This document shows positions 43,773-50,750 of a stretch of DNA of 64,000 nucleotides, piece by piece (within the stretch, counting starts at the first letter, position 1; each line of letters starts with the position of its first letter). Source of the DNA: Rhodobacteraceae bacterium UBA6197 (GTDB lineage Bacteria; Pseudomonadota; Alphaproteobacteria; Rhodobacterales; Rhodobacteraceae). The translations under genes and the position numbers were made by a program. The stretch covers positions 130,962 to 194,961 of the forward strand of contig DISZ01000018.1 of assembly GCA_002422085.1 (NCBI GenBank). The letters are read 5' to 3'. The notes under the pieces are model-generated. The model was given only the letters and a program-made list of their open reading frames with translations, did no database searches and was not told the DNA's origin.

Positions 43773-45026
43773 TCACGCCAACAGCCGGGTGCCGTTGTGC
43801 CCCAGGATCGGCAGGGTCAGAAGCGTCCCTTCTGGCATGTCGCGGTCAAAGGTGACTTCGGTGAAGTGCTCGGTCCGGCCAAGGCGCGGCCCCTCGGTCA
43901 GGATCACGCGGCTCTGCCCCACCTCGGAGGCGAGATGCGCGGTCAGCCGCGCCGCGCCGGCCGCGCGCAGTCGTGCGGCGCGGTCTTTCACCACGGGGCC
44001 TTGCAACTGCGGCATCCGCGCGGCGGGCGTGCCTTTGCGCGCGCTGAATGGAAACACATGCAGGAAGGTCAGGCCGCAGTCCTCGACCAGCTTCAGCGAG
44101 TTTTCGAACATCGCCTCGGTCTCGGTCGGAAAGCCCGCGATGATATCAGCGCCAAACAGAATCCCGGGGCGCAGCGCCCGCGCTTCGTGACAAAAGCGGA
44201 TTGCGTCATCGCGCAGGTGCCGGCGTTTCATCCGTTTCAGGATCATGTCGTCCCCGGCCTGAAGCGACAGGTGCAGATGCGGCATCAGCCGCGGCTCGGT
44301 GGCGATTGCCTGCATCAGGTTTTCGTCCGCCTCGATGCTGTCGATCGACGAGATCCGAAGCCGGGGCAGATCCGGCACAAGGCGCAGAATCCGCATCACC
44401 AGATCGCCCAGACGTGGCGCGGCGGGCAGATCGGCGCCCCAAGAGGTCAGATCGACGCCGGTCAGCACCACTTCGTTAAAGCCCTTGTCGACCAGCCGCT
44501 TGATCTGTTCGACCACCACCCCCGCCGGAACCGACCGGGAATTGCCGCGACCGTAAGGAATAATGCAGAATGTGCAGCGGTGATCGCAGCCGTTTTGCAC
44601 CTGCACATACGCGCGGTGGCGGCCAAAGCCGTCAATCAGGTGGCCCGCCGTTTCACGCACCGACATGATGTCATCGACCTGAACCCGCTCGGTCTGGCCG
44701 ATCAGGTCGGGGGCCTTCAGCCCCGCCCATGTCGCGGCCTGCATCTTTTCGTGGTTGCCGATGACGCGGGCCACCTCGGGCATGGCGGCAAAGGTCGCAG
44801 GCTCGGTCTGTGCGGCGCAGCCTGTAACGATGATCGCGGCACCGGGGTTTTCGCGCGCGAGGCGGCGAATTTCCTGTTTGGCCTTGCGCACTGCCTCGGC
44901 GGTAACGGCGCAGGTGTTCACGACCACGGCGTTTTCAAGACCGGCGGCGGCGGACAGCTCTTTCATCGCCTCGGTTTCATAGGCGTTCAGCCGGCATCCC
45001 AGCGTGGCAAAGACGGGCGGTTTCAT
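43773..45026 (-). CDS. mtaB: tRNA t6A37 methylthiotransferase
   Basis: 417 residues. A radical-SAM methylthiotransferase that converts t6A37 to ms2t6A37 in tRNA. The N-terminal UPF0004 domain starts TLGCRLNAYETEAM with the first auxiliary-cluster Cys; others are in VVNTCAVTAEAV and VTGCAAQTEP. The radical-SAM cluster is CDHRCTFC in QNGCDHRCTFCIIPYGRG. A TRAM-like C-terminus follows. The length is as expected for MtaB. It overlaps dapF by 4 nt. ANN-reading tRNAs such as tRNA-Lys, whose gene lies close by, are natural substrates, but that vicinity may be chance. Confidence 0.94.
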   Translation of the reverse strand: MKPPVFATLGCRLNAYETEAMKELSAAAGLENAVVVNTCAVTAEAVRKAKQEIRRLARENPGAAIIVTGCAAQTEPATFAAMPEVARVIGNHEKMQAATWAGLKAPDLIGQTERVQVDDIMSVRETAGHLIDGFGRHRAYVQVQNGCDHRCTFCIIPYGRGNSRSVPAGVVVEQIKRLVDKGFNEVVLTGVDLTSWGADLPAAPRLGDLVMRILRLVPDLPRLRISSIDSIEADENLMQAIATEPRLMPHLHLSLQAGDDMILKRMKRRHLRDDAIRFCHEARALRPGILFGADIIAGFPTETEAMFENSLKLVEDCGLTFLHVFPFSARKGTPAARMPQLQGPVVKDRAARLRAAGAARLTAHLASEVGQSRVILTEGPRLGRTEHFTEVTFDRDMPEGTLLTLPILGHNGTRLLA

Positions 45027-45859
45027 AGCGATGCCAGAAAGGTCGGGGTCAGCGTCGCGCTGAACACATGAGCTGTCGGGCCGGTCATCCAGACGCCATC
45101 ATCGCGCCAGTCGATGTTCAACGTGCCGCCATCGACCTCGACCGTCACGCGCCGACCCGTCAGGCCGCGCAGATGCGCCGCCACCACCGTCGCGCAGGTG
45201 CCCGAGCCGCACGCCAGCGTGATGCCCGTGCCGCGTTCCCACACCCGCATGCGCAGATGGTCGGGGCCGATCAGCGAGGCGAACTCGACATTGGTGGCCT
45301 GCGGAAAGATCGGGTCGTGCTCGATGGCCGCACCGCGCCCGGCGACATCGACCGACTCGGCGTCGGGCACGAAAAACACACAGTGCGGATTGCCCATGCC
45401 GACCGCCACCGGGTCGCCGGTGATCGGCAGATGCAGCAAGTCCATCGGCCCCGCGATCGGAACGGCCGCCCAATCCAGCAGGGGCGCGCCCATGTTGACC
45501 CTTGTCAGCCCGCGGCCGGCATCCTCGGCCAAAAGCACGCCGCGTTCGGTCTGCAACCGCAGCTGCGCGACCCCCGCCTCGTCCATCAGAAAGCGTGCGA
45601 CACAGCGCGTGGCATTGCCACAGGCCGCGCTTGGCGTACCGTCGGAATTGTAGAAAGTCAGGCGTGCGTCGGCATCGGTGGTTTTCTCGATGACCGCAAG
45701 CTGATCGAATCCCACCCCCCGATGGCGATCGCCCAGCGCCCGCGCCAAGGCAGGCGTCACCTCGATACGCGCCGAACGGGCATCGATTACGACGAAGTCA
45801 TTGCCGAGACCGTGCATTTTCATGAACGGCAGATCAGAGGGTGCGCGCGTGTTTTCCAT
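45023..45859 (-). CDS. dapF: Diaminopimelate epimerase
   Basis: 278 residues. Interconverts LL- and meso-diaminopimelate for lysine and peptidoglycan synthesis. The two catalytic cysteines are in AACGNATRC (Cys80) and LACGSGTCATVVAA. MHGLGNDFVVID and ERGTGITLACGSG are the family signatures. It starts a two-gene operon with mtaB and diverges from the tRNA-Lys gene. Its product feeds the mDAP cross-links that MepA cuts. Confidence 0.96.
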   Translation of the reverse strand: MENTRAPSDLPFMKMHGLGNDFVVIDARSARIEVTPALARALGDRHRGVGFDQLAVIEKTTDADARLTFYNSDGTPSAACGNATRCVARFLMDEAGVAQLRLQTERGVLLAEDAGRGLTRVNMGAPLLDWAAVPIAGPMDLLHLPITGDPVAVGMGNPHCVFFVPDAESVDVAGRGAAIEHDPIFPQATNVEFASLIGPDHLRMRVWERGTGITLACGSGTCATVVAAHLRGLTGRRVTVEVDGGTLNIDWRDDGVWMTGPTAHVFSATLTPTFLASL

Positions 45860-45923
45860 TGGCCGCGATATAACCTCGTGCCAGAGATTTTGCCAGTGGT
45901 TCGATAATTCCGGCGTTTTGCAC

Positions 45924-45952
45924 TTGACCCGCTGCGGCGGGGTTTATAGAGA
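45924..45952 (+). promoter_or_regulatory. Putative promoter of tRNA-Lys
   Basis: TTGACC at 45924-45929 and TAGAGA at 45947-45952 are spaced by 17 nt and end 12 nt before the first base of the tRNA. Spacing and sequence fit a housekeeping sigma-70-type promoter. The dapF start on the other strand is 65 nt away. Confidence 0.6.
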
Positions 45953-45964
45953 ACCGCGCAGTGT

Positions 45965-46040
45965 GGGCCTGTAGCTCAGCTGGTAGAGCAACTGACTTTT
46001 AATCAGTAGGTCTCGGGTTCGAACCCCGACGGGCTCACCA
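45965..46040 (+). tRNA. tRNA-Lys (anticodon TTT)
   Basis: 76 nt with encoded CCA. Acceptor GGGCCTG pairs with CGGGCTC (two G-U pairs). The D arm is GCTC-AGCTGGTAGA-GCA. The anticodon stem ACTGA/TCAGT holds the loop CTTTTAA. The T arm is TCGGG-TTCGAAC-CCCGA. All canonical positions (T8, A9, GG in the D loop, TTC) are present. Confidence 0.98.
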
Positions 46041-46045
46041 CACAC

Positions 46046-46079
46046 TCAAAGGCCCGGGCATCATTGCCCGGGCCTTTGA
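46046..46079 (+). terminator. Strong hairpin terminator after tRNA-Lys
   Basis: TCAAAGGCCCGGGC (46046-46059) and GCCCGGGCCTTTGA (46066-46079) form a perfect 14-bp stem around the loop ATCATT. The CTTT part of the right arm supplies the U-rich end. The symmetry would also stop transcripts from the other side. The following 250 nt up to the small membrane protein gene hold no supported feature. Confidence 0.88.
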
Positions 46080-46331
46080 TGTTTGCGGGCCAATGAATTG
46101 TCGCGCGGCCAAAGGGACGACGGACGCCTTTCGGGATAGGAGCGGGCCCCGTTGCCCGCGTGCGTATCGCAAAAGAACCCCGGGTTATCGGGCTACGACA
46201 GACTTTGCGCCGCAGTGTCATGGCAAAGGGAGCTGGTTCCGCAGAATGGCCCAATGTGCGCGTGACGGGCACGGGCGTTGACTACCGGGCATGTTTTGCG
46301 GGGGCCTTGGTCAGCATGGGCTGAAAGCGCG

Positions 46332-46556
46332 CTATTGCGGCTGTTGCTGGTCTTCGGTGGCAAGTCGGCGCATTGCTTCGGCGCCCCTGTAGGCAGCCTG
46401 CCTGATGTGACAAACCCCGAAGGTCAGTGCCACGATCGAAACCCCGGTCAGCAGCATCAACACCCCGGCCATGCCAACCGAGAAGCCCAGCAAGAGCGTC
46501 ACACCGGCAACGGCATAGCCCAGAATACTTCCAAGAAAGAGCGCGCCAACAAGCAT
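46332..46556 (-). CDS. Small two-helix membrane protein, unknown function
   Basis: 74 residues. Two hydrophobic segments (GALFLGSILGYAVAGVTLLL and VGMAGVLMLLTGVSIVALTF) are followed by a charged cytoplasmic tail ending EDQQQPQ. AGAGGAAG lies 7 nt before the ATG. No family is recognised. It lies alone between the tRNA terminator and a gene-poor stretch. Confidence 0.6.
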   Translation of the reverse strand: MLVGALFLGSILGYAVAGVTLLLGFSVGMAGVLMLLTGVSIVALTFGVCHIRQAAYRGAEAMRRLATEDQQQPQ

Positions 46557-47254
46557 TTGGGACTTCCTCTGACCTTAAGAATGACTCCAGATGACACCTA
46601 CTACCTTAAACACTGCAACGATACGCCGCCGGGTCGAGTCCACTTTGTAGTACATTAGGTTAATACGGCATTAAGGTGCTTTGTCCAGAACGCAATTTTT
46701 TAATGGCATTTTGTAGGCGTGATGCCGCTTTTTTCATGGCGGTTTTTCGCTTGGGGCCGTCATGGCGCGTGTTGCAGCACGGCCATTTTGGCAGGGACGA
46801 CGCCGATTCCTGACGCGTCGGCGCCACCGGATCGGCCCCGGATCACGGGCCTTGAGGGGGCGTCTTTTGGCGGCGCGACGGCTGCTGGGGCAGGCCAGCC
46901 TCTTTAGGCCAGAATGCGTGGTGTCAGCGCGGGCGCGCGGCTTTGCGGGACTGTGGGTTTGATCGGCAGCGCCAGTCGAAGCGCGATCTTTTCAACCGTC
47001 CGTCATACGCGTGTTGCAAATGACCGATGCTCCCGGGCCGAACGAAACCTGGCAAAAGCATGCTGCCGCCATAGCGCAGCGCCCTGACCTTGCGGCATTC
47101 ACGTCCGCATTTCCAACCGAGGCAGAACCCTTATCTTGTAAAAAGAAGCGCGATTACTATCGGCTCTCGAAACAAACTATAATTCACGTTGGGGTTGACT
47201 ACAGTTTCCGCAACAATCGCCCGCATCCTCCAATTGGATTCGATTTGGCGAACG
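46557..47254. other. Gene-poor stretch, about 700 nt
   Basis: The stretch is more AT-rich near 46560-46720 and 47130-47200. Several short open frames exist (for example 46762-46962 and from 47011 on the plus strand), but none has a convincing ribosome site or recognisable protein. No inverted repeat, transposase remnant or tRNA-end repeat was seen. It may hold promoters for the small membrane protein gene, or decayed sequence. Confidence 0.5.
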
Positions 47255-47288
47255 CAAAAAACCAAGCCCCCGAAACTCGGGGGCTTGG
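47255..47288 (-). terminator. Terminator of the VPLPA-CTERM gene
   Basis: CCAAGCCCCCGA (47262-47273) and TCGGGGGCTTGG (47277-47288) form a perfect 12-bp stem with a 3-nt loop. On the minus strand it is followed by TTTTTT (47255-47260). Classical Rho-independent terminator, 29 nt after the stop of the gene. Confidence 0.93.
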
Positions 47289-47316
47289 CCAGATTTCACA
47301 CCTCCGGAGACGTAGC

Positions 47317-47922
47317 TCAGGCGGCTTTCTTGCGGCGACGCAATGCCCCCAGCGCGACCAGACCGGCGGCCAGCATCGGCACCGAGGCCGGAAGCGGAAC
47401 CGCAGCAATGGTATTGCCGGTGAAAGTTGCGCCCGAAGTAACCGAGCTCCCGAAACCGATCGCATGCACATCGTCAAATTCGATGTCAACTTGCGACCCG
47501 TCAGCGAATACCACCGGGTCAACCGATCCCCAATGCAGCACGCCCGCAGACACGATGCCGTAGAGAGTTTTGAACCAGCCGCTACCGCTGCCATTCGACG
47601 TGGCCGGATCAGGCGACGAGAAGGCAAGGTTTACGGCGACGGTGAAGTTTTCAAGGCCAATACCGCTAACGGTCCACTTGAAAAAGTCGCTGACACCAAC
47701 CGAATCGGTTGCCGACACGGGGGTCCAGCTGAACCCGGTAGCGCCCGAACCGAACTCGCCGGTCAGCGTGGCGCAAGAACCCCAAGTGCAGCCTGAACCT
47801 TGGGTAACGGCAATCGACGAAGCACCAGTATCAAGAACAAAGGTAGGGTAAGTAGCCGCTTCTGCGGCAAACGCCGCGGAAGAGGCGATGATCGCAGCAG
47901 CAAAAAGAGTCTTAACGGTCAT
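47317..47922 (-). CDS. Exported protein with VPLPA-CTERM sorting signal
   Basis: 201 residues. A signal peptide (TLFAAAIIASSAAFAAEA) is followed by a Ser/Thr/Gly-rich mature domain with a Cys pair (GSGCTWGSCATL). The C-terminal tripartite tail is VPLPASVPMLAAGLVALGAL then RRRKKAA: motif, helix, basic end. This is the VPLPA-CTERM form of PEP-CTERM signals, processed by an exosortase at the inner membrane and usually tied to exopolysaccharide production. The start at 47922 follows GGGAGAG. It has its own terminator. No exosortase gene is in the window. The mature part is an unknown, probably beta-rich surface protein. Confidence 0.9.
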   Translation of the reverse strand: MTVKTLFAAAIIASSAAFAAEAATYPTFVLDTGASSIAVTQGSGCTWGSCATLTGEFGSGATGFSWTPVSATDSVGVSDFFKWTVSGIGLENFTVAVNLAFSSPDPATSNGSGSGWFKTLYGIVSAGVLHWGSVDPVVFADGSQVDIEFDDVHAIGFGSSVTSGATFTGNTIAAVPLPASVPMLAAGLVALGALRRRKKAA

Positions 47923-48244
47923 GTTGGGCTCTCCCACAATAATAGAAGATCACTTGTCTTCAATATTTACTTCTAACATCGAATCCGCCCGAGCGCCAAT
48001 GAAATAGGGCAATTTTGCGTCAAAAATGGATTTTATCGAACATTGTAATTAGGATTGATAACCAAAAGATATATTGATCCTCATCGAAAGTTTAAACTGC
48101 GCGGCAAGCCAAGTGAATTAGGTTTATGTCCCCATCATGACAATGGATCCCGCGCTCTCCAACCCCGCTGCCAATAAGAGTCGACATCGCGTGACGTGCC
48201 ATTTACCGCTGTGGGAAACGAAATTTTCAAAGGAAGCCAATCTT
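47923..48244. other. Divergent intergenic region, about 320 nt
   Basis: AT-rich compared with its surroundings, between the VPLPA-CTERM gene and the pyruvyl-transferase gene. It must carry both promoters, but I could not fix one with confidence. An in-frame ATG at 48137 would extend the transferase by 36 residues, but that extension looks non-conserved. Confidence 0.5.
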
Positions 48245-49441
48245 ATGGCGCAGTCAGGTGGACAGCTTCGGGTCGGTCTTCAGTGGCATTCGATGACCTC
48301 TGGAAACCTCGGCGTCGGTGCGCTGACACTGTCCAACATCGCCATTGTCGAAGAGGCCGCGCGCAAAGCGCGGGTTGGGGTGGAGTTCGTGATCCTGGGC
48401 TGGACCGATGCGGACAAACCCTATTTTCAACGCGACAATGTCGAGATCATCGGTTTGAGGATGAAGGACTTCGTCAAGCCAATGGGTGGGCTTTTCAGTC
48501 AACTTCGGCGCTGCGACCTCGTGCTGGACATTGGCGCCGGCGACAGCTTTGCAGATATTTATGGTCTGAAGCGGTTCGGAACGATTCTGGCGTCCAAGGC
48601 GTTGACACTGCTGGCGCGGCGGCCACTGATGCTGAGCCCGCAGACGATCGGGCCGTTCAAGCGCCCCTGGGTGCGCAAATTGGCGTTGGCCGCGATGAAT
48701 CGGGCCGAGGCGGTCGCCACGCGCGACGACATGTCGATTACCTTCCTGCGCGATCTGGGCTTTCAAGGTGAAATCATCGCCGCCAGCGATGTGGCGCTGC
48801 GCCTTCCGTTCACGCAAGCCGAAAAGCCGCAGGGCGGGCCGGTGCGGGTGGGGTTGAATGTGTCCGGGCTGCTGTTCAACGGCGGCTATACGCGCGACAA
48901 CATGTTTGGGCTTCGCAGCCCCTACCCCGAGGTGATCCGCGCTCTGCTGACCGATCTGACCGCGCGACCCGATATCGAGGTGCACCTTGTGCCGCATGTC
49001 ATTTCTGAAAAATTCGCCGTTGAAGACGATCACCGCACCAATTTGGCGCTGGCCAAGGAATTTCCGGGCGTGATCGTCGCGCCTAGATTTTGTGATCCGG
49101 TCGCCGCAAAATCCTATATCTCGGGGCTGGATTTCTTTGCCGGGGGTCGGATGCACGCCTGTATCGCGGCATTTTCATCCGGGGTGCCGGTGCTTCCCAT
49201 GGCCTACAGCCGAAAGTTCGCCGGGCTGTTTGGCGCGATCGGTTACACGGCGCTGGTTGACTGCACCAAGGATAGTACCGAAGAAATCGTCACCGCGTTT
49301 GATGCGGCGCTGGCCCGTCGCGACGAAATTGCCAAAGAGATGGCGCAAAGCCTGACGCGTGGGCTGGACCGGTTGGCCCTTTACGAAGCGGCCGTCACGG
49401 CGCAGTTGGCCGCCGCAGCGGCACGTCGGGGGGGCGCATGA
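48245..49441 (+). CDS. Polysaccharide pyruvyl transferase family protein
   Basis: 398 residues of PF04230, enzymes that transfer pyruvate from PEP to sugars in exopolysaccharides (CsaB, WcaK, EpsO type). The N-terminal GNLGVGALTLSNIAIVEEA, LVLDIGAGDSFADIYG and MLSPQTIGPFKRPWVRKLAL match the fold, and FFAGGRMHACIAAFSSGVP is the conserved C-terminal His motif. ATG 48245 has AAGGA about 10 nt upstream. The stop overlaps the next gene by 4 nt. Ketal pyruvate would make the polymer acidic; the sugar acceptor is unknown. Confidence 0.87.
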   Translation: MAQSGGQLRVGLQWHSMTSGNLGVGALTLSNIAIVEEAARKARVGVEFVILGWTDADKPYFQRDNVEIIGLRMKDFVKPMGGLFSQLRRCDLVLDIGAGDSFADIYGLKRFGTILASKALTLLARRPLMLSPQTIGPFKRPWVRKLALAAMNRAEAVATRDDMSITFLRDLGFQGEIIAASDVALRLPFTQAEKPQGGPVRVGLNVSGLLFNGGYTRDNMFGLRSPYPEVIRALLTDLTARPDIEVHLVPHVISEKFAVEDDHRTNLALAKEFPGVIVAPRFCDPVAAKSYISGLDFFAGGRMHACIAAFSSGVPVLPMAYSRKFAGLFGAIGYTALVDCTKDSTEEIVTAFDAALARRDEIAKEMAQSLTRGLDRLALYEAAVTAQLAAAAARRGGA

Positions 49442-50658
49442 CCGAAAAGCGGTCCGCAACGCTGGCGACGGTCCTTGACGGACAGCTTTGCAGTGGCTGT
49501 GGCGGCTGCGCGGCATTGGCACCCGACGCGGTGACGATGCAGATTTCGGATGCGGGCTATTTGCGCCCGGTGCAGACAAGCGAGCTTTCACCCTTTCAGG
49601 AAAACTATCTGAACCAGATCTGCCCCGGCGTCCGGGTAGCCCAAGCCCCCGCCGGGCGACCTGACCATCCGCTGTGGGGCCCCTACATTGCCATGCACGC
49701 CGGACATGCGACTGACCCCGAGTTGCGGCGCAATGCGTCATCGGGGGGGGCGCTATCAGCCGTGCTGATCCATCTGCTGGACAGCAAAGAGATCGACAAG
49801 GTGGTGCAGGTCGGGGCCGACCCGAACCTGCCGATCGGCAACCGCACCGTGCTGAGCCAGAACGGCGCGGCGGTCTTTGCCAGCGCGGGGTCGCGCTACG
49901 CGCCCTCGGCACCGCTCGAGGGGCTGGAGGCGCTTTTGCAGACCGACCTGCGCTATGCGTTTGTGGGCAAGCCCTGTGATGTCGGCGCCCTGCGGGCGAT
50001 GATGCGGTTTGATGACCGGATCGCGGCGCGGTTCCCCTACCTGCTGTCGTTCTTTTGCGCCGGAGTGCCCAGCCTTGCCGGCGCACGCGTGGTGTTGAAC
50101 CGGCTTGGCGCGCCCGAAGACGAGGTGACGGCATTTCGCTACCGTGGCAACGGCTGGCCCGGCTTTGCCACCGCGACGCTGCGCGATGGCACGACGCGGC
50201 AGATGAGCTATGCCGATAGCTGGGGGGGGATCCTGTCGCGGCACGTGCAGTTCCGATGCAAGATCTGCCCGGATGGAACTGGCGGCCTTGCCGATCTGGT
50301 CTGCGCCGATGCCTGGGAGGCGGACGAGCGCGGCTATCCGATCTTTGCAGAGCGCGACGGCACCAGCCTGATCGTCAGCCGCACCGAAAAGGGCGAGGCG
50401 TTGCTGCGCAGTGTGGTGGCGGCCGGACGGGTCGAGGCCTTTGCCTTTGATCCCGCCGGGCTGGCGGCGATCCAGCCTGGCCAGACCGGCAAACGGCGGC
50501 TTACGCTTGCGCGGCTGGCTGCATTGCGGGCGATGGGACGTGCGGCACCGCGCTATACCGGCTTTCACCTTTGGCGCAACGCACGGGCGGCAGGGTTGCG
50601 GGCCAACGCCAAGAACTTTCTGGGGACGTTGCGGCGTATCTGGCAGGGTCGTCTTTGA
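49438..50658 (+). CDS. FrhB-like iron-sulfur oxidoreductase of polysaccharide clusters
   Basis: 406 residues. The N-terminus has CSGCGGCAALAPDAV (Cys18, 21, 24) plus a later CPGV, a ferredoxin-like 4Fe-4S pattern. FrhB N and C domains (PF04422, PF04432) follow: RNASSGGALSAVLIHLL, RYAFVGKPCDVGALR and RCKICPDGTGGLADLVCADAW. Family members are F420- or FAD-linked hydrogenase beta-subunit relatives. Copies beside pyruvyl transferases are common in polysaccharide loci, but their role is unproven. The 4-nt overlap implies coupled translation with the transferase. Confidence 0.85.
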   Translation: MTEKRSATLATVLDGQLCSGCGGCAALAPDAVTMQISDAGYLRPVQTSELSPFQENYLNQICPGVRVAQAPAGRPDHPLWGPYIAMHAGHATDPELRRNASSGGALSAVLIHLLDSKEIDKVVQVGADPNLPIGNRTVLSQNGAAVFASAGSRYAPSAPLEGLEALLQTDLRYAFVGKPCDVGALRAMMRFDDRIAARFPYLLSFFCAGVPSLAGARVVLNRLGAPEDEVTAFRYRGNGWPGFATATLRDGTTRQMSYADSWGGILSRHVQFRCKICPDGTGGLADLVCADAWEADERGYPIFAERDGTSLIVSRTEKGEALLRSVVAAGRVEAFAFDPAGLAAIQPGQTGKRRLTLARLAALRAMGRAAPRYTGFHLWRNARAAGLRANAKNFLGTLRRIWQGRL

Positions 50659-50673
50659 GGCGGGCAAACGAAT

Positions 50674-50697
50674 AGCGCGCCCCCGAAGGGACGCGCT
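50674..50697. terminator. Hairpin between convergent genes
   Basis: AGCGCG (50674-50679) pairs with CGCGCT (50692-50697), with an inner CCC/GGG pairing. No T-run follows on either strand. A second small stem GACGCC-CGGA-GGCGTC lies about 25 nt further on. Possibly a weak bidirectional terminator between the FrhB-like and beta-helix genes. Confidence 0.4.
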
Positions 50698-50750
50698 GAA
50701 CCGAGGCCAGAGGCCGGGACGAGTGACGCCCGGAGGCGTCAGCCGCACGA

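Noticed and set aside
46762..46962. Possible small Arg-rich protein
   Set aside because: No ribosome site, composition typical of random GC-rich frames, no recognisable family.
47011..47250. Start of an open frame that looked briefly like a truncated gene
   Set aside because: It runs on antisense through the VPLPA-CTERM gene, and its first 80 residues match nothing I know; a pseudogene call cannot be supported.
47936..47963. TTGAAG/TATTGT promoter for the VPLPA-CTERM gene
   Set aside because: The implied start point would fall about 6 nt before the ATG, leaving no room for the visible ribosome site.
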